This document shows positions 39,579-42,932 of a stretch of 42,932 nt of DNA, in pieces. The DNA lies in the NCBI GenBank assembly GCA_016234625.1, contig JACRBD010000028.1, positions 1-42,932 on the forward strand, given 5' to 3'. The translations under genes and the position numbers were made by a program. The stretch is from Caulobacterales bacterium (GTDB lineage: Bacteria > Pseudomonadota > Alphaproteobacteria > Caulobacterales > Caulobacteraceae). Under the pieces are notes generated by a model. That model was not told where the DNA came from. It searched no databases and worked only from the letters and a program-made list of their open reading frames with translations. Within the stretch, counting starts at the first letter, position 1. Each line of letters starts with the position of its first letter.

Positions 39579-40087
39579 GGCTTGTCTCCCAACACGCTGA
39601 GCAGCTTATCCCGTCCGCGCGCCACATGCGACTTGATCGTGCCGAGCGGCAGGCCCAGGGCATCGGCGGCCTCGCCATGCGACCAGCCGTCGGCCAGGCA
39701 CAGGGTGACCGCGGCCCGCTGGTCCGGCGCCAGGGTCGCCATGGCCGCTTCCAGGGCCATGCGGTCCTCGGCGGCCAGGCCGGCCCCCTTCCCGTCCCGC
39801 TCCTGCGTCCAGTCATGGTCGCGGCGGGCGGAGCGAGCGGCCGAGCGGTTGAGGGTCAGGGCCCTGCGCCAGGCGATGCCGTAGAGCCAGGGCCGAAACC
39901 CCTCGTCGTCCCGCAGCCGGTTCAGATTCGCCCAGGCGGTCACGAAGGCCTCCTGGGCGACGTCGTCCGCCTCCGCCCCCGCGGCGCGGCGCAGGAACCG
40001 TCGCAGGCCCTGCTGATGCCGCTCCACAAGCCGCCCGAAGGCGGCCTGGGACCCCGCTCTGGCCGCCCGGACAAGCGGCGCTTCCAT
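39575..40087 (-). CDS. RNA polymerase ECF sigma factor
   Basis: Region 2 ADDVAQEAFVTAWANLNRL, region 4 SHGEAADALGLPLGTIKSHVARGRDKL; start MEAPLVRAARAG at 40087. Confidence 0.92.
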   Translation of the reverse strand: MEAPLVRAARAGSQAAFGRLVERHQQGLRRFLRRAAGAEADDVAQEAFVTAWANLNRLRDDEGFRPWLYGIAWRRALTLNRSAARSARRDHDWTQERDGKGAGLAAEDRMALEAAMATLAPDQRAAVTLCLADGWSHGEAADALGLPLGTIKSHVARGRDKLLSVLGDKP

Positions 40088-40089
40088 CG

Positions 40090-40521
40090 TCAGTCCTTCG
40101 GCGTCCGCATCATCAGGGTCGCGACCAACGAGGACAGGCAAAGAGCCCCCATCACGAAGGTCACGATCACGAAAGCCGGCCCCGCTTCGTAGAGATCGGT
40201 CTGGGCCGCATAGCCGAAGCCGAGGGCCAGCGATCCGAACAGGACCACGTTGGGCCAGCCGCCAAAGCCCCGTCGGCCGTAGTAGCGGCGACCGCGGCGG
40301 CCACGCGGCTCATCCCAGTCGTCATCGAGCGACGGCTTGTTGAGGCTCTCCATCAGGCTCGGCGGGATCTCCTTGCCGCTGGCGACATAGGTCTTGATCA
40401 GGTCGAGATTGTCGCGATGGCGACGCAGGTTGATCAGGCTGTGCCAGGCTCCGGCGATGAACCAGAACAGCGGGAACATCAGCCACCAGTAGGAGCGGAA
40501 CAGGTCTTCGAAGGTGTTCAT
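40090..40521 (-). CDS. small membrane protein, paralog of 40526-40723 N-terminus
   Basis: MNTFEDLFRSYWWLMFPLFWFIAGAWHSLINLRRHRDNLDLIKTYVASGKEIPPSLMESL. Confidence 0.75.
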   Translation of the reverse strand: MNTFEDLFRSYWWLMFPLFWFIAGAWHSLINLRRHRDNLDLIKTYVASGKEIPPSLMESLNKPSLDDDWDEPRGRRGRRYYGRRGFGGWPNVVLFGSLALGFGYAAQTDLYEAGPAFVIVTFVMGALCLSSLVATLMMRTPKD

Positions 40522-40525
40522 GGTC

Positions 40526-40723
40526 TCAGTCTCCGGTCCGGGCGCGTCGGCCGAGCTTGTCCAGCAGGCCGGCGGGCACGTCGCGGCCACTCTTCGCATA
40601 GCCCTTGATGATGTCGAGGGTGTCGCGCCGAGCGCGTTCGCTCAGCCAGGCGTTCCAGCCGCCGATGACGAACCAGGCCAGCGGAAACAGCAGCCACCAG
40701 AACGAGCGGAACAGGTCTTCCAT
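40526..40723 (-). CDS. 65-aa single-TM protein
   Basis: MEDLFRSFWWLLFPLAWFVIGGWNAWLSERARRDTLDIIKGYAKSGRDVPAGLLDKL; similar to the adjacent ORF. Confidence 0.72.
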   Translation of the reverse strand: MEDLFRSFWWLLFPLAWFVIGGWNAWLSERARRDTLDIIKGYAKSGRDVPAGLLDKLGRRARTGD

Positions 40724-40819
40724 CGCATTTCGCCTCCCGGCCCCGGCACGATCATCGCGCCGTTCTGTGAGGTAGTCGCCGCCGACCCGCCGGGTGGATG
40801 CAGCGTCGGCGAACTTATT

Positions 40820-41428
40820 TCATGCCGCCTGCGCCGCCTGGGCACGCTGATAGGCCGGCCGCTCGGCCAGCCGCTCGCGCCAGGTCGCCAGATTGTCCGG
40901 GATGGCCCCGTTCAAAGCCCCCTTCCAGATGCCCAGGCCCGTGCAGATGGCGATGTCCGCCAGCGTCAGGTCGCCGCCAACGAGGAACGCGCGATCACCC
41001 AGCTTGTCAGCGGCGTAGCGGATGAACCGCTCCATCCGCCCGTGCCCGGTCCGCACCGACCAGTTCCCCTTGTCCGCCTCCGGCGCGCCGAAGTGCGCCA
41101 TCATCAGGGGGTTCATCTCGCCGCCGAGACTGGCCTCGCTGAACACGGTCAGTTGCAGCACGGCGGCAAGGTTCGGATCATCACTGGCCGGCAGCAGCGG
41201 CGTCGGGCCATAGCGCTGGGCGACATAGAGCATCATGGCGATGGACTCGTTGATCGCCACGCCCTCGTCCTCGAGGAACGGCACGGACCCCAGCGGATTG
41301 AGCGCCAGATAGGCCTCGCTCGGCGGGAAGGTCACCGGCGAGGTCTGGTACGGAACCCCCATCTCCTCGCAGACCCAGAACACGCGCACGCCCCGGGCGC
41401 CGCGCGGGAAGTTGTGAATGTGGATCAT
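40820..41428 (-). CDS. glutathione S-transferase family protein
   Basis: NPLGSVPFLEDEGVAINESIAMMLYVAQRYG; C-terminal LTLADIAICTGLGIW. Confidence 0.9.
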   Translation of the reverse strand: MIHIHNFPRGARGVRVFWVCEEMGVPYQTSPVTFPPSEAYLALNPLGSVPFLEDEGVAINESIAMMLYVAQRYGPTPLLPASDDPNLAAVLQLTVFSEASLGGEMNPLMMAHFGAPEADKGNWSVRTGHGRMERFIRYAADKLGDRAFLVGGDLTLADIAICTGLGIWKGALNGAIPDNLATWRERLAERPAYQRAQAAQAA

Positions 41429-42126
41429 GATTTGGCTCCCTTCGATGGTTTCGCGTCGGCTTTTGCAAAGGCCCTCAGCGCGTCCTTGCCGATCCAGCGC
41501 GGCGTCTTGTCGTTCGCGGCCGCCAACCGCGTCGCGGTTTCGCGGGCGGCGGCGCGCAGGGCCGGACTCTTCTTGCCGCCGATCGCCCGCAGGGCCCAGT
41601 TGACGCCCTTCCTGACGAAGTTGCGGTCGTCGGTGGCCGCCGTCTCGATCAGCGCCAGCCCCTCGATGAAGAAGGCGTCGCCCTCCCCTGCCTTGCCGTG
41701 CAGCGCCAGGCAGGCCAGCAGGGCGAAGGCCGCGCGGCGGCCCATCTCGTCGTTCAGCCCCGCCCATTGGGCCACCTTGGCCGGCGCGTGCGGGACCTGG
41801 TCGAACAGCTTGAAACAGACGGTGTCGGCGATGCCCCAGTTGTCGAAGTCGGCCCGCCAGGCGTCCATCTGCGCCGGCGTCACCCTGGCCGGGTCATCGA
41901 TCATGCAGGCGACCATCCGCGCCTCGTACCATCCCGTGTCCCACAGGGCCTGGGCCAGCCCATGGTCGCGGCCCAGCTGTCTGGCGAGGACCTGCATGTT
42001 GGCTATTGAGACGCCGAAGGCCTTGTCGGTGACAATGCCGTATCGCGGCCCCATCTCCTCGCGGATCCTGGCCGAACTGTTGGCCTCCAGCCAGCCAAGC
42101 GCCTCCTGGACCCGGGGATGGCTCAT
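41425..42126 (-). CDS. DNA alkylation repair enzyme (AlkD-like HEAT repeat)
   Basis: FGVSIANMQVLARQLGRDHGLAQALWDTGWYEARMVACMIDDP, DNWGIADTVC. Confidence 0.88.
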   Translation of the reverse strand: MSHPRVQEALGWLEANSSARIREEMGPRYGIVTDKAFGVSIANMQVLARQLGRDHGLAQALWDTGWYEARMVACMIDDPARVTPAQMDAWRADFDNWGIADTVCFKLFDQVPHAPAKVAQWAGLNDEMGRRAAFALLACLALHGKAGEGDAFFIEGLALIETAATDDRNFVRKGVNWALRAIGGKKSPALRAAARETATRLAAANDKTPRWIGKDALRAFAKADAKPSKGAKS

Positions 42127-42614
42127 GGCATCTCCGCCAGCAGGCGGTCGAGGCGGGCGTAGCCGGCTTCCATGCCGTCGGTCATGCCGGTGGCGCGGGC
42201 GCCGTCGCGGGCTTCCCGCGAAACGAAACTGATGGTCATGGTCACGGTGGTGACGCCGTCCGTCTCGCCGAAGCGGGTGGTGACCGTCGTCGGCTCGCCG
42301 CCCCAGTCTTCGTCGAACTGCTCGCGGTGCACGGTCAACTCGGGCGGCGAGACCTCGATAAAGGTCCCTGACATTCTCATGGTCCGGCCGTCCGGGTGCG
42401 CCCACATGTAACGGAAGGTCCCGCCGACGCGGGCGTCGATCTCGCAGACCGGCATGGTCCACCCCTCCGGACCGAGCAGCCACCGGCTGACGAACGCCGG
42501 CGTGTGGAAGCATTTCCAGACCAGCTCGCGCGGGGCGTTGAACGAGCGCACCACCAGGATGTCGCGGTCGGTCGGGGTGGTCACGGCCAGTGGCCGGATC
42601 AGGGTCGTGGTCAT
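42123..42614 (-). CDS. SRPBCC/AHSA1 domain protein
   Basis: RSFNAPRELVWKCFHTPAFVSRWLLGPEGWTMPVCEID. Confidence 0.9.
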   Translation of the reverse strand: MTTTLIRPLAVTTPTDRDILVVRSFNAPRELVWKCFHTPAFVSRWLLGPEGWTMPVCEIDARVGGTFRYMWAHPDGRTMRMSGTFIEVSPPELTVHREQFDEDWGGEPTTVTTRFGETDGVTTVTMTISFVSREARDGARATGMTDGMEAGYARLDRLLAEMP

Positions 42615-42626
42615 CGGGATTCTCCT

Positions 42627-42932
42627 CTAGCCTCTGTCGGGCGCGGGCTTCGCCGCGTCGGCCTGCAGTTGCTCCAGCAGCGCGTCGAGGCGGCCGAAAT
42701 TGGCATCCCAGATGCGCCGGTACTCTTCCAGCCAGCCGTTGGCCTGGGCCAGGGGCGCGGCCTCCAGGCGCACGGGCCGGCGCTGGGCGTCCTTTCCGCG
42801 GGTCACGAGACCAGCGCGCTCGAGGACCTTGAGGTGTTTGGAAATGGCCGGCTGGCTCATGGCGAATGGCTGGGCCAGCTCGCCCACCGACGCCTCCCCG
42901 GCGGCCAGCCGCGCCAGGATCGCCCGCCGCGT
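42627..42932 (-). CDS. ArsR family HTH regulator (partial at window edge)
   Basis: VGELAQPFAMSQPAISKHLKVLERAGLVTRGKDAQRRPVRL; reading frame open to the window end. Confidence 0.9.
   Translation of the reverse strand, partial: TRRAILARLAAGEASVGELAQPFAMSQPAISKHLKVLERAGLVTRGKDAQRRPVRLEAAPLAQANGWLEEYRRIWDANFGRLDALLEQLQADAAKPAPDRG

Overview
The window is a GC-rich chromosomal segment from an alphaproteobacterium. Gene order and protein style look Caulobacteraceae-like (Caulobacter/Phenylobacterium type), but that is inferred without a database search. Most of it is densely packed housekeeping genes: pepA; lptF-lptG-lptD-surA-pdxA-rsmA; gmk-yicC-mltG-fabF-acpP-fabG-fabD; an HAD phosphatase, an alcohol dehydrogenase and a periplasmic peroxiredoxin; rpsF-rpsR-rplI-dnaB-alr-radA-cvpA-purF; a yfgM-like gene-bamB-der; panB. 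The right end has two adjacent ECF sigma-factor cassettes with small membrane proteins, and an ArsR/AHSA1/AlkD/GST cluster. I saw no tRNA, rRNA, CRISPR array, transposase or integrase. The most unusual content is intergenic. There are several families of structured palindromic repeats: (1) a 41-45 bp REP-like element in 7 copies, with compensatory stem changes and doublets; one copy abuts the rsmA start codon and apparently supplies its ribosome-binding site. (2) A roughly 50 bp family forming the outer arms of a nested 244-bp palindrome between radA and cvpA. (3) A long-stem element whose tip folds into three hairpins (cloverleaf-like), in 2 copies. (4) An exactly inverted pair of 29-bp GTACC palindromes. 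Other leads are a duplicated sigma/2-TM partner module with related small 'TM-(K/R)xxP' proteins, and a panB gene that seems to need a non-canonical CTG start. All folding and homology statements come from reading by eye.
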